A stretch of 45,965 bases of DNA from a virus, in the IMG/VR virus record IMGVR_UViG_3300009104_000034, positions 1 through 45,965 of that record; one strand, written 5' to 3'. The position numbers and the translations under genes are program-made. The stretch's first letter is position 1, and each line of letters begins with the position of its first letter. Below the pieces are notes generated by a model. That model was not told where the DNA came from, ran no database searches, and saw only the letters and a list, made by a program, of their open reading frames with translations. This document shows positions 31,723 to 41,153 of this stretch, in pieces.

Positions 31723-33002
31723 GTGTTATACGCCTCACAATATTTTACTTGAACTGCACTGTTATCATATTTTGAGTAAACAAATGGTTGCATAGCAGTT
31801 GAAGATAGATATGTAGTTCTTACTGCTTCCTCTACGCCATTGATATAACATTTTGCACTTGAGCTAAGTTGTTCTAATTTGTATGTCTGCCAATCTGATG
31901 GTGATAAACTTGAATTTAAATCTGTACTACCATCTGCCTTTTCAGTAGAATTATTCATTGTATAAAAATCAATAGCCGTTCCACCTGTTGCTATGTTAAT
32001 CTTCAAACCATTCAACCAATAGTTAGGCATTGTTCCACACATTCCCCAACCACCTTGTTTGTTTGTTCCAGTTGCTGTCATTTTTGCTACCCAAATAACA
32101 ACACTACCTGTATTACTGAATGGTTTTTTGTCATCAAATGCAATAAGTGTATTTTGTGATGATCCACCTGATGAATTTCCTACTAGCTTAAACCCACCAT
32201 CTACTTCATCAACCATTCCACTGCCTGTATGGTTTGAAGAAAGATAATCAGTATATTGCCATCTTCCATCATTTCCAGTGTTAAGTGTTCTTCCTTCAAA
32301 CCAATGAACAAATCTTTGTTTTGCTACTGTTGTAAGAGGATTTAATGATTCATAAACAGAATCGAATGGTGCGTATGCTACACCTGATACTGATGATGGA
32401 GTATTTCCTTTTTGAAAGAAAAGACCCGAATCATCATAATGATGTATTTTTCTTGTTGAAATATCTTCTATTCTTGTGCCTGTGTCAACATTTGTTAAAT
32501 TTTCTGTTCCGTCAACCTTTAAACCATTTGTTGGGTTTGTTGGTGTTCCATCACCAAGAATTGCTAATTTTGAATCTGCACCTTTTTTACCTGCAATAGC
32601 CACTTTATTTACAACTGCTGTATTTTCCCACTTACCAACACCATGAGTGTGCATAATATTTGATTGATTTGTAGCTGTGTCCCATATACATAATTTATTA
32701 GAACCTGAATCATTGACAAAAAATACAACAGAAAACTTTTCTGCCCAAGAATGTGCTTGTTCATCCAATCTTATTGCATTTGTATGTGATGTTGTTATAT
32801 CGCCACCATTGTCTTGCTCATATCTGTCGTAATACCCTGATGTAGAATCATTAAATGTTAAATCACTAGTAGCTCCAGTAGCATCTTGAGTGAAACAATG
32901 ACTGTTTAAAATCATACCACTTTCTGAATCAGGTATTGATGAAACAGAAATATTAGCATCATCTTCATCTGCTCTTGCTCCACCTGCTCTACCCCAAGCC
33001 AT
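31719..33002 (-). CDS. Two-part tail fibre protein with lectin-like C-terminal module
   Basis: A 427-residue protein. The N-terminal half (MAWGRAGGARADEDD, then VVFFVNDSGSNKLCIWD) resembles that of the protein at 27304. The C-terminal half (RFVHWFEGRTL ... VDGGFKL ... CEAYNT) is the same module that stands alone as the two genes at 30711 and 30034. It is therefore the likely parent of those duplicates or a fusion of both module types. Likely receptor-binding. Confidence 0.65.
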   Translation of the reverse strand: MAWGRAGGARADEDDANISVSSIPDSESGMILNSHCFTQDATGATSDLTFNDSTSGYYDRYEQDNGGDITTSHTNAIRLDEQAHSWAEKFSVVFFVNDSGSNKLCIWDTATNQSNIMHTHGVGKWENTAVVNKVAIAGKKGADSKLAILGDGTPTNPTNGLKVDGTENLTNVDTGTRIEDISTRKIHHYDDSGLFFQKGNTPSSVSGVAYAPFDSVYESLNPLTTVAKQRFVHWFEGRTLNTGNDGRWQYTDYLSSNHTGSGMVDEVDGGFKLVGNSSGGSSQNTLIAFDDKKPFSNTGSVVIWVAKMTATGTNKQGGWGMCGTMPNYWLNGLKINIATGGTAIDFYTMNNSTEKADGSTDLNSSLSPSDWQTYKLEQLSSSAKCYINGVEEAVRTTYLSSTAMQPFVYSKYDNSAVQVKYCEAYNT

Positions 33003-34102
33003 TAGTCATGCCCCCACACTTTAATCCAACTACCTGTCGCAAAATTTGAATTACCAGAGTTTGAATTATCAGCTTGTATTCTTGTGACTTGTGTATTCAC
33101 GCAATATTTACCTGCCCAACGCCATCGTTGAGGAATACTACCGTCAGAATTTGACCACACCAAATCACCATGAGTTAGTTTTTCTTTACTAGCACTATTT
33201 AATACATATCCGTTTATAAATTCATCCCCATTACCAAAACATGGTAGGAAGTGAGTGTCATCATCTCTATATACAGTTCCACCATTCTCTTGTGCGATTC
33301 TTCTGTATATATCTGCTGTACTATCATTATTGAATCGTAACTTCATAACAGGGCTACCTGATTCTGTTTTTTTGTAAATCTGAAACCAAAGATATTTCTT
33401 TGCTGTAAATACTCCACTATCAATTATATCACCATCTTCTGATAATTCTTCATCTGCTAATTGTTCCCAAAACTGACCTGATGTATCTGTTTGATCTGGA
33501 TCATATTCCAAAACAACCATCTCACTACCAGTACCATATCCACCACCTGATTCATCGTTAATAACATCAATACTTTTTGTAAAATTATTACTAAAAGACT
33601 GACTACCTGCATACGTTCTACCTGTTCCATGAATCATAGTAAGGCAATCTGTAGTTGCTCCAGTTGTATTGCTTTCAGTACATCTACCAATAAAGAACTT
33701 GTCATATTTTTCAGGGTTTGTCATAAAAAATGTAATAAACCTTCCACCACCATCTTCTATTGTTTTATCAGAATGTGTTGTAAAAAATCTGTTTGTTGCC
33801 GATCCCCCATCTTCAGTCATTGTACTACCACTTGTTGTATAAAGTCTTCTTGGTGCGTATGCACTACCACCTTCATCATCAAGTCTTATGTGTGAAACCT
33901 GTGATGAATTATTTTCAGGTATAATATGAATTAAAACTTGAAAAAATCTACTATGTGGTAAATTATCAACTTGTAATTTATCTACTGATGATTCGTTACT
34001 TCCTATTGTATGACGAGAAAATTCCTTCCAACCTGTATAATTAGCTGATAAACTTTCATTTGATCCAGCTTGAATCCTTCCACCGTCTAGATATTCTACC
34101 AT
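33002..34102 (-). CDS. Tail fibre protein, paralogue of the one at 28527
   Basis: A 366-residue Ser/Thr/Asp-rich beta protein. It starts MVEYLDGGRIQAGS, a variant of the RLQG fibre motif, and ends GSWIKVWGHD. It shares length and internal landmarks with the protein at 28527-29609. Probably a receptor-binding fibre attached through its N-terminus. It starts 13 nt after the preceding gene. Confidence 0.65.
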   Translation of the reverse strand: MVEYLDGGRIQAGSNESLSANYTGWKEFSRHTIGSNESSVDKLQVDNLPHSRFFQVLIHIIPENNSSQVSHIRLDDEGGSAYAPRRLYTTSGSTMTEDGGSATNRFFTTHSDKTIEDGGGRFITFFMTNPEKYDKFFIGRCTESNTTGATTDCLTMIHGTGRTYAGSQSFSNNFTKSIDVINDESGGGYGTGSEMVVLEYDPDQTDTSGQFWEQLADEELSEDGDIIDSGVFTAKKYLWFQIYKKTESGSPVMKLRFNNDSTADIYRRIAQENGGTVYRDDDTHFLPCFGNGDEFINGYVLNSASKEKLTHGDLVWSNSDGSIPQRWRWAGKYCVNTQVTRIQADNSNSGNSNFATGSWIKVWGHD

Positions 34103-34115
34103 ATCGGATGGACAC

Positions 34116-35372
34116 CTAAGCTATCTGTACTTCTACAGCTTTTCCGTTCTTATGAATTATAGCAAAGACACCCTCGTTGTTGGTATCTATTTTTTTAATG
34201 AAAATTTCTCTTTCACCAGCTCCACTGGCTTCTGTTGATACTGTTGTATTTACATCAATACCTGTTCCACTAGTACCTGTACCAGCGTATGATGTGCTTG
34301 ATTGATTATCAAATGCGTGTGTTGCTGTGGCTCCACCTCCACCTGTTGCCCATTCTGGTGCAGTTGCCCCAGAGTTCATTTTTAATGCTTGACCTGCTGT
34401 ACCTTTTGCTAGTTTAGCTAATGTTGTTGAACCTGTTGCATATAATATGTCACCTGCTGTGTATGAGGTTAAGTTTGTACCACCTTTTGCTACTGTTACT
34501 GTTGGTAGTTGTGCTACTGGTAGTGTTCCACTTGTAATATTTGAAGCACTTGTGGTATCGGTTGTAGCACTTGTTGCTAAACCTAAATCCGATCTAACTT
34601 CACTTGCATTTCTGCCCTCTACCTGTGTTCCATCAATTCTTAAGAAATCATCATCAGCTACGTTTGCATTTGCTTGTAATAATTTATCATCTCCTATACC
34701 TACATCTGCGTTTACAGTTACACCACCTGATGTTCCTCCACCTGTAAGTGCTGTACCTGCTGTTACGCCAGTAATATCACCTGTTGGGACTGTTGCTACT
34801 TGTGTATCTACATAATCCTTTATTGCTGCTGAAGTTGGTATTGTTGTATCATTATCATTTGAACCTATTCCTTCGGATTCTACTACTAATGCTGAGGCTG
34901 CGAAATTAGTGGTATCTAAATCACTTGCAGTTCCTCCACCATATCCATACCAATTATTTCCTTTTCTCATTAGTATTGTTGGTTTTGTTGCTGATAATAC
35001 TTCATCACTACCTGAAATTGTTTCAATCTCATTGTTTGCAAGAGTGTTGTTTTGACCACGATGTTTTAATGTAACGTTATAACCTGATTGACCAAAAAGA
35101 TATAACAAATCATATTCATTTGTATTTGTTAATGCTATTTCATCTATATCATCTGCATTTCCACCCTCACCAGCTATTACGTGAACTGAATCAGTTGGTG
35201 TTATAGAACCACCAGATATAGTAAGTGTGGCATTTGTTGGAGAAAATCCCAAAATACCTGCTTGAGATGGAGCTTCGTTCCACTCATTTGAACCCACAGG
35301 TGATGTACCATCATCTGGATAGCTTGAAGTATCTACTTGTGTTGCGTGTTTACCATAACCTACTCTAGCCAT
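34116..35372 (-). CDS. Tail fibre protein with marine-phage-type repeats
   Basis: A 418-residue protein very rich in Gly, Ala, Thr, Ser and Asp. The segment VAKGGTNLTSYTAGDILYAT and the following AKGTAGQALKMNSG are a repeat typical of tail-fibre shafts in marine phages. An Ig-like or beta-strand N-terminus (ATLTISGGSITPTDSVHV) comes first, and a small globular C-terminus (FAIIHKNGKAVEVQIA). First large fibre after the baseplate genes; its ATG overlaps the stop of the small gene upstream (TAATG). Confidence 0.7.
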   Translation of the reverse strand: MARVGYGKHATQVDTSSYPDDGTSPVGSNEWNEAPSQAGILGFSPTNATLTISGGSITPTDSVHVIAGEGGNADDIDEIALTNTNEYDLLYLFGQSGYNVTLKHRGQNNTLANNEIETISGSDEVLSATKPTILMRKGNNWYGYGGGTASDLDTTNFAASALVVESEGIGSNDNDTTIPTSAAIKDYVDTQVATVPTGDITGVTAGTALTGGGTSGGVTVNADVGIGDDKLLQANANVADDDFLRIDGTQVEGRNASEVRSDLGLATSATTDTTSASNITSGTLPVAQLPTVTVAKGGTNLTSYTAGDILYATGSTTLAKLAKGTAGQALKMNSGATAPEWATGGGGATATHAFDNQSSTSYAGTGTSGTGIDVNTTVSTEASGAGEREIFIKKIDTNNEGVFAIIHKNGKAVEVQIA

Positions 35373-35524
35373 TAGTTACCACGCACCTCTTCACCATCAT
35401 CTTTCTTTAAAAGAAAATTTACTTTTTCAGGGAATTGAATTTTATCATTAAGACCTGATCTACCTGTATCTCTTAAATGTATTCTCTCTAAAAGATTAAA
35501 GACCCCTTTCATGGTCATAGTCAT
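35372..35524 (-). CDS. 46-50-residue small protein before the fibres
   Basis: A short gene not separated from its neighbours: three in-frame ATGs at 35524, 35518 and 35512, stop overlapping the next ATG. The product is basic with an acidic end (LLKKDDGEE). No cysteines or membrane segment. Could be a small assembly protein; unknown. Confidence 0.5.
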   Translation of the reverse strand: MTMTMKGVFNLLERIHLRDTGRSGLNDKIQFPEKVNFLLKKDDGEEVRGN

Positions 35525-35528
35525 TGGA

Positions 35529-36176
35529 CTATCCCGTTCCAGACATTGTGTGGTTTACGTATAGTGTCAGAGTATCTGTACTCGTTTTGTGGAAAGTTGC
35601 TGGACTTGCAAAATTCCATCTTGTTAGAATTTTAGCATCAGTGGCTATTGTTTGTGCATTTCCACTACTTGATGTAACATTGCCTGTTGCTAAAATGGCT
35701 CCACCTGTAATTGGGTTTGTTGAGCCTGTATTAATCTGACCTGTTGTCCATGTAAATTTATAGGTTACAACGTTTGCTCCCTTGCCTGTATTGTCTGCTT
35801 CTTGGTCGTTTGCTTTTGGATAGCCTGATTCTACTGCTTGTACTGACCATGAGGCAGTTGCTGTTCCAGTTAAAATTTTATTACTAATATCTGATTCATC
35901 ATCTGCTTTGAAGTTTGTACTGTTTGAACCTGCTGCATCTGCACTTGATGGGTTTTGTAACACTGCTGAACAAACAAAAAAGTTTGGGCTTGGTGCTGAA
36001 CCTGAACCTACATATGCTGATTGCTGTGCATAATAAATATCACCGTCATTTGTGACTATATTTGAACCATACCACCAGTCTTTTGTGCCATCTTGATGTT
36101 CACAAACTAAACAAATATTGTTTTCTGGATCTGGGTTTTTTGGTGGTTGTCCTTTTCCTTGTCTTAAACTTATCAT
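35529..36176 (-). CDS. Tail-tip structural protein
   Basis: A 215-residue beta-rich protein (ATASWSVQAVESGYP; TGGAILATGNVTSSSG; ending in LTLYVNHTMSG). It has the composition of virion surface proteins and sits between the baseplate-like gene and the fibres. ATG 36176 is chosen because a TATA box (36197-36206) precedes it at 21-30 nt; it starts the fibre operon. Confidence 0.55.
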   Translation of the reverse strand: MISLRQGKGQPPKNPDPENNICLVCEHQDGTKDWWYGSNIVTNDGDIYYAQQSAYVGSGSAPSPNFFVCSAVLQNPSSADAAGSNSTNFKADDESDISNKILTGTATASWSVQAVESGYPKANDQEADNTGKGANVVTYKFTWTTGQINTGSTNPITGGAILATGNVTSSSGNAQTIATDAKILTRWNFASPATFHKTSTDTLTLYVNHTMSGTG

Positions 36177-36196
36177 AGTTATCATAAACTTTTGTA

Positions 36197-36206
36197 GTAT
36201 TTAAAG
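36197..36206 (-). promoter_or_regulatory. TATA-box promoter of the fibre operon
   Basis: Minus-strand CTTTAAATAC, 21-30 nt before ATG 36176, lies in the 41-nt gap after the baseplate-like gene. It allows the fibre genes to be transcribed apart from the tail genes. Confidence 0.5.
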
Positions 36207-36217
36207 ATTATTCGTGT

Positions 36218-38524
36218 CTAATAAACGGCTGTGGTTTGATTTGCTGTAGAAGCTATATCTTGAGTGACTGTTTTGAAATCATCCATAAAGTCATACGCAT
36301 GATCTCCCAAAGTCACGAATGTTTTCATGGCAGGAAATTTATAAGTAACCCTTTTTACGACAAAATCTTCCAAAAGGTGAGAGCCCTCATCGTCTAATTT
36401 TATCTTCATTCCTACTCCCAACCCATTTGAAATTCGTGGTGATCTCAATTCGGCATGTTTTGAAACATCACCTTTCGCACCAACCATTCTACGAGTAAAT
36501 GCTGCCATCGCTGTTAAATCCTCCATTTGTGGTATTATGAATTTTCTTGAACGTAATCCATGTTTTTTTATGAAGTAGTCATTCTTAGTTTGATAATAAG
36601 CACCTACACCTGAAATATCAATATAATTTGTTATTATTTCTACACCCCCTGCTGAAAATGATTTTAAAAATGTTATTTTCTTACCATCCCATGAATAATC
36701 TCTGTCAACCACTAATGGCTCAGCTTGGTCAGAGTTACTCACTGGTAATAACCAAACCCCATCTAATGAATGATATATTCTCTGATTATTAGACCCCTGA
36801 TCATCATAGTGTTCTCTTACGTCAAAAACTGTAGAGGTGGTAACAGAATTGTATTGTTGTTTTCTCTGTTTTATGAATGAATTTAATTTACCAAAAAGTG
36901 ATATGTCATTATAAAGATTTGAATCATCATATAAATTATTGGTAATGCTATAACCATCACTTGTTGAAAAATATGCCCATGTAGGAATATCACTTGATTC
37001 AAAAACCAATACTTTTCTTGGTAACATAAAGAATTGGTCGGCTCCGTTTAAGTGAGTAAGAACTGGTGGTGTTGCACTGTTATACTCTTTTCCACCCAGA
37101 GCAGATAGTAGTCTAACCGTGTCAATAAACCTTCCACCTGAATCATATCTATCAAGATTTCTAACATGAAATTGTGAAGTAGTTACTACTGAATCATCTT
37201 CATCATTAGGGTTCTGATATTGATACTCAAAAGCCACATCCCTTCCCAACTTTCCATCTGATATATTAACCCCTGTAGTATCAATACTATTTGCGTTATA
37301 GTTTGTTATTATGTCACCAACTATATTTTCTAATAGTGTTTCTCTCTTATTAGCATCAGAACTTCCATTTTGCTTATAATAATAAATACCCCTACCATTA
37401 GATGTTCCAGTTGAAAATAAATTATAATTTATTTCAGTCTTTAGTAAAACTGCACTCCAACCAACAGCATCAATAGTTGCATTACTTCCCCTTGAAGTTA
37501 TATCTGCAATCTTTCCAGCAAACTTCATTGTACTTATTGGATTTAATCTTTTCCAAATCTTTCCCACTTCAGAACCTATTCCACTAGTACCACCATTTAA
37601 TGGTGAATCATAAACTCGTACAGAATATAATTTACCTCTAAACTTCATATCTTCTGTCTGTGCCGAATCTGAGCATAAATATATATCTTTATATGTAGTA
37701 TCACCACTTACTGTTTTTTCATATTCATGACCATTTGCATGTTCTAACTCAATATAACTTGCTTTATTGTTAACAGAAATTCTTGTTCTATTATAATCAC
37801 CACCAAGAATATCATCTGGAACACTGTATACTCTAATATAGTGAACAGTTTCATCATCTGAAGATGCTGCAAGTAGAAGATTAGCATATGTTGAAGTTTC
37901 TAATACATTTGCAGTGCTTCCATTAACCATTGTACTTTTCAAATATCCATACCATTTTCCATTATAAGATCTTTGAATTCCAACTTGAAGACCACATTTT
38001 GAATTCATTCGTTGAAATATTATTTGTTTGTCATTATCATCCATATTTGCATCTGATGGTAATCTAAACCAAAGTTGAATTTCTCTACCACGTTGAAAAT
38101 TTATAGTCTCAGTGTTATTTTCACTTGTACTAGTTTTTGCCTTTATAACCTGACTCCCACCAGTACAGTCTAAACATTTCTGACCCAACATCCTTGTTGA
38201 TTTGTCAGTATCTACACTATAAACTGGATCAGCACTTCCATCTATCCTATCACCATCAATATTATATCCAGATTCATCTCTAAGATTATAATAAAAGTTG
38301 TATGCTAGTTTCAAGTTATCAACATTTACATCATCCATGACTACTGATACTACATCACCTACTTCAAGATCATATCCTTTTTTTACACTAAACACGGCAT
38401 TATCTATAGCTTTACTTCCTTCAAGATTTACTTGACCACTATTACATTTTAAGATATTTCTTTTTACGGTGTAATTTGATCCATCTATGCCCCTTCTTTC
38501 AGATAGAACTTTAATAAGACTCAA
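36218..38524 (-). CDS. Baseplate or tail-tip hub protein with LamG-like insert
   Basis: A 768-residue protein. It begins like tail hub proteins (GYDLEVGDVVSVVM), contains a jelly-roll-like insert (INFQRGREIQLWFRL ... FRGKLYSVRVYDSPL, residues about 140-310) and ends with a beta-barrel-like portion (KIKLDDEGSHLLEDF, VTYKF). Position after the tape measure and distal-tail genes fits the tail hub. The start is TTG at 38524, overlapping the upstream stop (TTGA). Hub role is inference from order and size. Confidence 0.6.
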   Translation of the reverse strand: MSLIKVLSERRGIDGSNYTVKRNILKCNSGQVNLEGSKAIDNAVFSVKKGYDLEVGDVVSVVMDDVNVDNLKLAYNFYYNLRDESGYNIDGDRIDGSADPVYSVDTDKSTRMLGQKCLDCTGGSQVIKAKTSTSENNTETINFQRGREIQLWFRLPSDANMDDNDKQIIFQRMNSKCGLQVGIQRSYNGKWYGYLKSTMVNGSTANVLETSTYANLLLAASSDDETVHYIRVYSVPDDILGGDYNRTRISVNNKASYIELEHANGHEYEKTVSGDTTYKDIYLCSDSAQTEDMKFRGKLYSVRVYDSPLNGGTSGIGSEVGKIWKRLNPISTMKFAGKIADITSRGSNATIDAVGWSAVLLKTEINYNLFSTGTSNGRGIYYYKQNGSSDANKRETLLENIVGDIITNYNANSIDTTGVNISDGKLGRDVAFEYQYQNPNDEDDSVVTTSQFHVRNLDRYDSGGRFIDTVRLLSALGGKEYNSATPPVLTHLNGADQFFMLPRKVLVFESSDIPTWAYFSTSDGYSITNNLYDDSNLYNDISLFGKLNSFIKQRKQQYNSVTTSTVFDVREHYDDQGSNNQRIYHSLDGVWLLPVSNSDQAEPLVVDRDYSWDGKKITFLKSFSAGGVEIITNYIDISGVGAYYQTKNDYFIKKHGLRSRKFIIPQMEDLTAMAAFTRRMVGAKGDVSKHAELRSPRISNGLGVGMKIKLDDEGSHLLEDFVVKRVTYKFPAMKTFVTLGDHAYDFMDDFKTVTQDIASTANQTTAVY

Positions 38525-39354
38525 TTTATCGTCACATTCTCAACTACTGAACTGCTTTGATTCCAATCAGTGTTTGTAGATGTTAACGCAGATATTTTGA
38601 AATCATACACTTTTTCACTTGATGTCCAACTATCATCAAGATCAAGAGTTAGAGACTGATCTGTTGCAGTTGTGGCACTTGCACTATATGTTATATCATT
38701 TGCATCTAAACGACTCCATCCAGAAGCAGTTGATTTTTTATATTTTACTGCATAGCCTGTTATTCCAGTTGCGTTACCAAATGACTCTGTAATAATATTA
38801 GGAACTGATGCTTTATGACCACTTCCACTGTCATCTTGAATTACTAAAAGAACCTGTGATGAGCTTCTTACTGGTGGTGATGCAAGTGTTGGATCAATTG
38901 AAGCTGCTACATTTCCATGTATAAATTGTAAATTACCCTCCCAAACAACTGGTGAAGATGCACTCAAACTAAATGACATTCTCATTAAAGTTCCTTGTAA
39001 TACTAAATTATTTGCAATTGTTAAAACATAACTATCTGCAACAGTAATTGGTACAAATTGTGTTTTAAAGAACTCAATTATGTCTATTGCTGATGTTGGG
39101 CTTGATGCCAAAGTACCTGACTCTGCAACAAATGGACAAGTCTCTAAATCCCTAATCTTCCACGCTATATTAGATGTTGTTGTGTTTCCCTCAACCTTAA
39201 TAAGAACATTCTCAGTATCTGCCTGCTGTGGTAAAGGCATTGGTGCCAAAGGAGTACTAAAATCTACTGATAATGTGTTTATGTTATCTGCATCATATCT
39301 TGTAACTGCACCTGTATCATCGTCAGTTTTTTTAAGAGAAAAAGGAACTACCAT
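38521..39354 (-). CDS. Distal tail-like protein with fibronectin-like C-terminus
   Basis: About 277 residues, beta-rich. The C-terminal 90 residues (TGYAVKYKKSTASGW ... YDFKISALTST) look like a fibronectin type III domain. First gene after the tape measure, the usual place of the distal tail protein. I choose ATG 39354 because it overlaps the tape-measure stop (TAATG) and follows GGAGG; a GTG at 39366 is possible. Confidence 0.6.
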   Translation of the reverse strand: MVVPFSLKKTDDDTGAVTRYDADNINTLSVDFSTPLAPMPLPQQADTENVLIKVEGNTTTSNIAWKIRDLETCPFVAESGTLASSPTSAIDIIEFFKTQFVPITVADSYVLTIANNLVLQGTLMRMSFSLSASSPVVWEGNLQFIHGNVAASIDPTLASPPVRSSSQVLLVIQDDSGSGHKASVPNIITESFGNATGITGYAVKYKKSTASGWSRLDANDITYSASATTATDQSLTLDLDDSWTSSEKVYDFKISALTSTNTDWNQSSSVVENVTIN

Positions 39355-41132
39355 TATCCTCCCCACCTTCCTTTCTTATTCTTATGAAGGGCTTCACTTG
39401 TAGCATTAGTTAATTCATTAACATCAACTGATGTTGCTACCATTCCAATATTTTGATTGAAAATTGTTGTATCTCCAGATGAAACCTGAGTCATTGATTC
39501 ACTAATTCCACCACTAACAGGTTGATTACCTACAGCAGTTTGACCTAAATTCCAAATATCTTCTGCCATTGATGTTTCTGGTACAAGGAACCCACCGACA
39601 TCTTCGCCAAGTGTTCCTATAGCACCCTCTCTTAAAGCATCATATGCATCAGGGTTTACTGCTTTAACAACTGACAATCCTACTTCAGCTGCTAATAGTG
39701 CCCAACCTGCAATTGGTATTGCTTTTGTTCCAAATCGTGCACCCCACTTTGCTACCTTTGCCAACTTATCTGCAGGTATTTTTCCTTGTAAGCCAGCTAA
39801 ATTTGCTTTAAATCTTCCTCTAAAATTCTTTTTGTTTTTTTGTTTTTCAATATCTTCATAATCTTGCAATGATGTTTTGGTCGTTTTTGTCGTTTTGGTT
39901 TTTTGTGTTGTTGTTTTATCACCTCTCCCTGTCGCCTTATCAAATATTTTTTTACCCATATACGCAGTAGAGCCTACACCCAATACCCCACCAGCAGCTA
40001 TACCTGCACCTGCAAGTCCAATTTGACCTTCAATTGGTTTATCAGGCTCTTGACCACTAAGACTTTTGAAAACATAATCAAGTACGTCCCATGGTGATAT
40101 TTTTTCTCCCAAAGCAAATATTGCACCCAATATGTCCCCCTTTACTAATTTTTCACCAATTTCAGTTCCCAACTGTGCTAATAACGGATATGCTTCTCTA
40201 AAGAATGGCATCACTGTTGAAAGAAGTAACATTGCTATTGGTCTTAAAATGAAACCTATAAAGTCACCAAATGGTCTTAAAACTAAATTAAATGATAAGT
40301 TCATAAGTTCTAACATTTTTTGTAACATTGGTGATACACTTAATAATTTTTTAAATGCACCAACAAGTAAACCAATACTAAATGCACTTATTATTATACC
40401 ATTTTTATGTTCACCTAAGAACTGTGCTAACCCTTCAAATTTACTTGCCATCTTTTTAATGGTTGGGTTTTCTAATATTTGACCAGCTGGTGATTCTGTC
40501 AAGTTTACCAATTCTTTTCTCAAACCTTTAAGTGACTCATTCATCATTTTAATCTCTTCTTCTTGTGCATGCCATGCTTCTTTTTTATCAGCACTCCAAC
40601 CCTCATCAAACTTTGGTAACTTTTCTTGTTTTTCTTCGAGGCTGTGAATCAAAGAGTTTATATCTCTTTCAGTTTGACCTTTCTGTTGCTGTGTTTGAAG
40701 AACTTTGGTGAATACACCAAATCCCATTCCCATGCCCTGTCGTGCACCAATACCACCCAACATGCCAGTCACCCTGTTTACACTTATAGTCATTCCCTCT
40801 AATGAGTGTCTCAGCTTAATGTTTCTCTGTACACCTTCTTGATGTTCTTGTTCTAATCTTGATTTATTTCTTCTACGAAGGTTTGATAATCCTTCTTCTA
40901 ATTTTATTGCCTCTCTTTTTATTTTTAATTCTCTTAAATCTTGTATTTCTCTCAAATCTGCATTTTTCTGGGCTAATTGTGTTTTTTTATTCCAAATCTC
41001 AAGAGTGGTTGCCATTTTAAGCATTCCTTTAGTTTCTTTCATATATGCATGATCTAGCTTTTCCATGCGCTTTTCAAGCCTTTTTATCATTTCTATTATT
41101 TCCTTTGTTAGGAAATTTGCATCGTCAGCCAT
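39354..41132 (-). CDS. Tail tape measure protein
   Basis: A 592-residue protein: long charged coiled coil (residues about 8-110 and 150-220), a hydrophobic middle with several membrane-like segments (GIIISAFSIGLLVGAF; FIGFILRPIAMLLLS), a Gly/Ala-rich stretch and a soluble end. This is the standard build of tape measure proteins, which set tail length and help DNA cross the membrane. By the usual 0.15 nm per residue rule the tail would be about 90 nm. A weak TATA-like CTTTAAGTAG precedes it. Confidence 0.85.
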   Translation of the reverse strand: MADDANFLTKEIIEMIKRLEKRMEKLDHAYMKETKGMLKMATTLEIWNKKTQLAQKNADLREIQDLRELKIKREAIKLEEGLSNLRRRNKSRLEQEHQEGVQRNIKLRHSLEGMTISVNRVTGMLGGIGARQGMGMGFGVFTKVLQTQQQKGQTERDINSLIHSLEEKQEKLPKFDEGWSADKKEAWHAQEEEIKMMNESLKGLRKELVNLTESPAGQILENPTIKKMASKFEGLAQFLGEHKNGIIISAFSIGLLVGAFKKLLSVSPMLQKMLELMNLSFNLVLRPFGDFIGFILRPIAMLLLSTVMPFFREAYPLLAQLGTEIGEKLVKGDILGAIFALGEKISPWDVLDYVFKSLSGQEPDKPIEGQIGLAGAGIAAGGVLGVGSTAYMGKKIFDKATGRGDKTTTQKTKTTKTTKTSLQDYEDIEKQKNKKNFRGRFKANLAGLQGKIPADKLAKVAKWGARFGTKAIPIAGWALLAAEVGLSVVKAVNPDAYDALREGAIGTLGEDVGGFLVPETSMAEDIWNLGQTAVGNQPVSGGISESMTQVSSGDTTIFNQNIGMVATSVDVNELTNATSEALHKNKKGRWGG

Positions 41133-41153
41133 GATTTATATATTTATCTTTAT

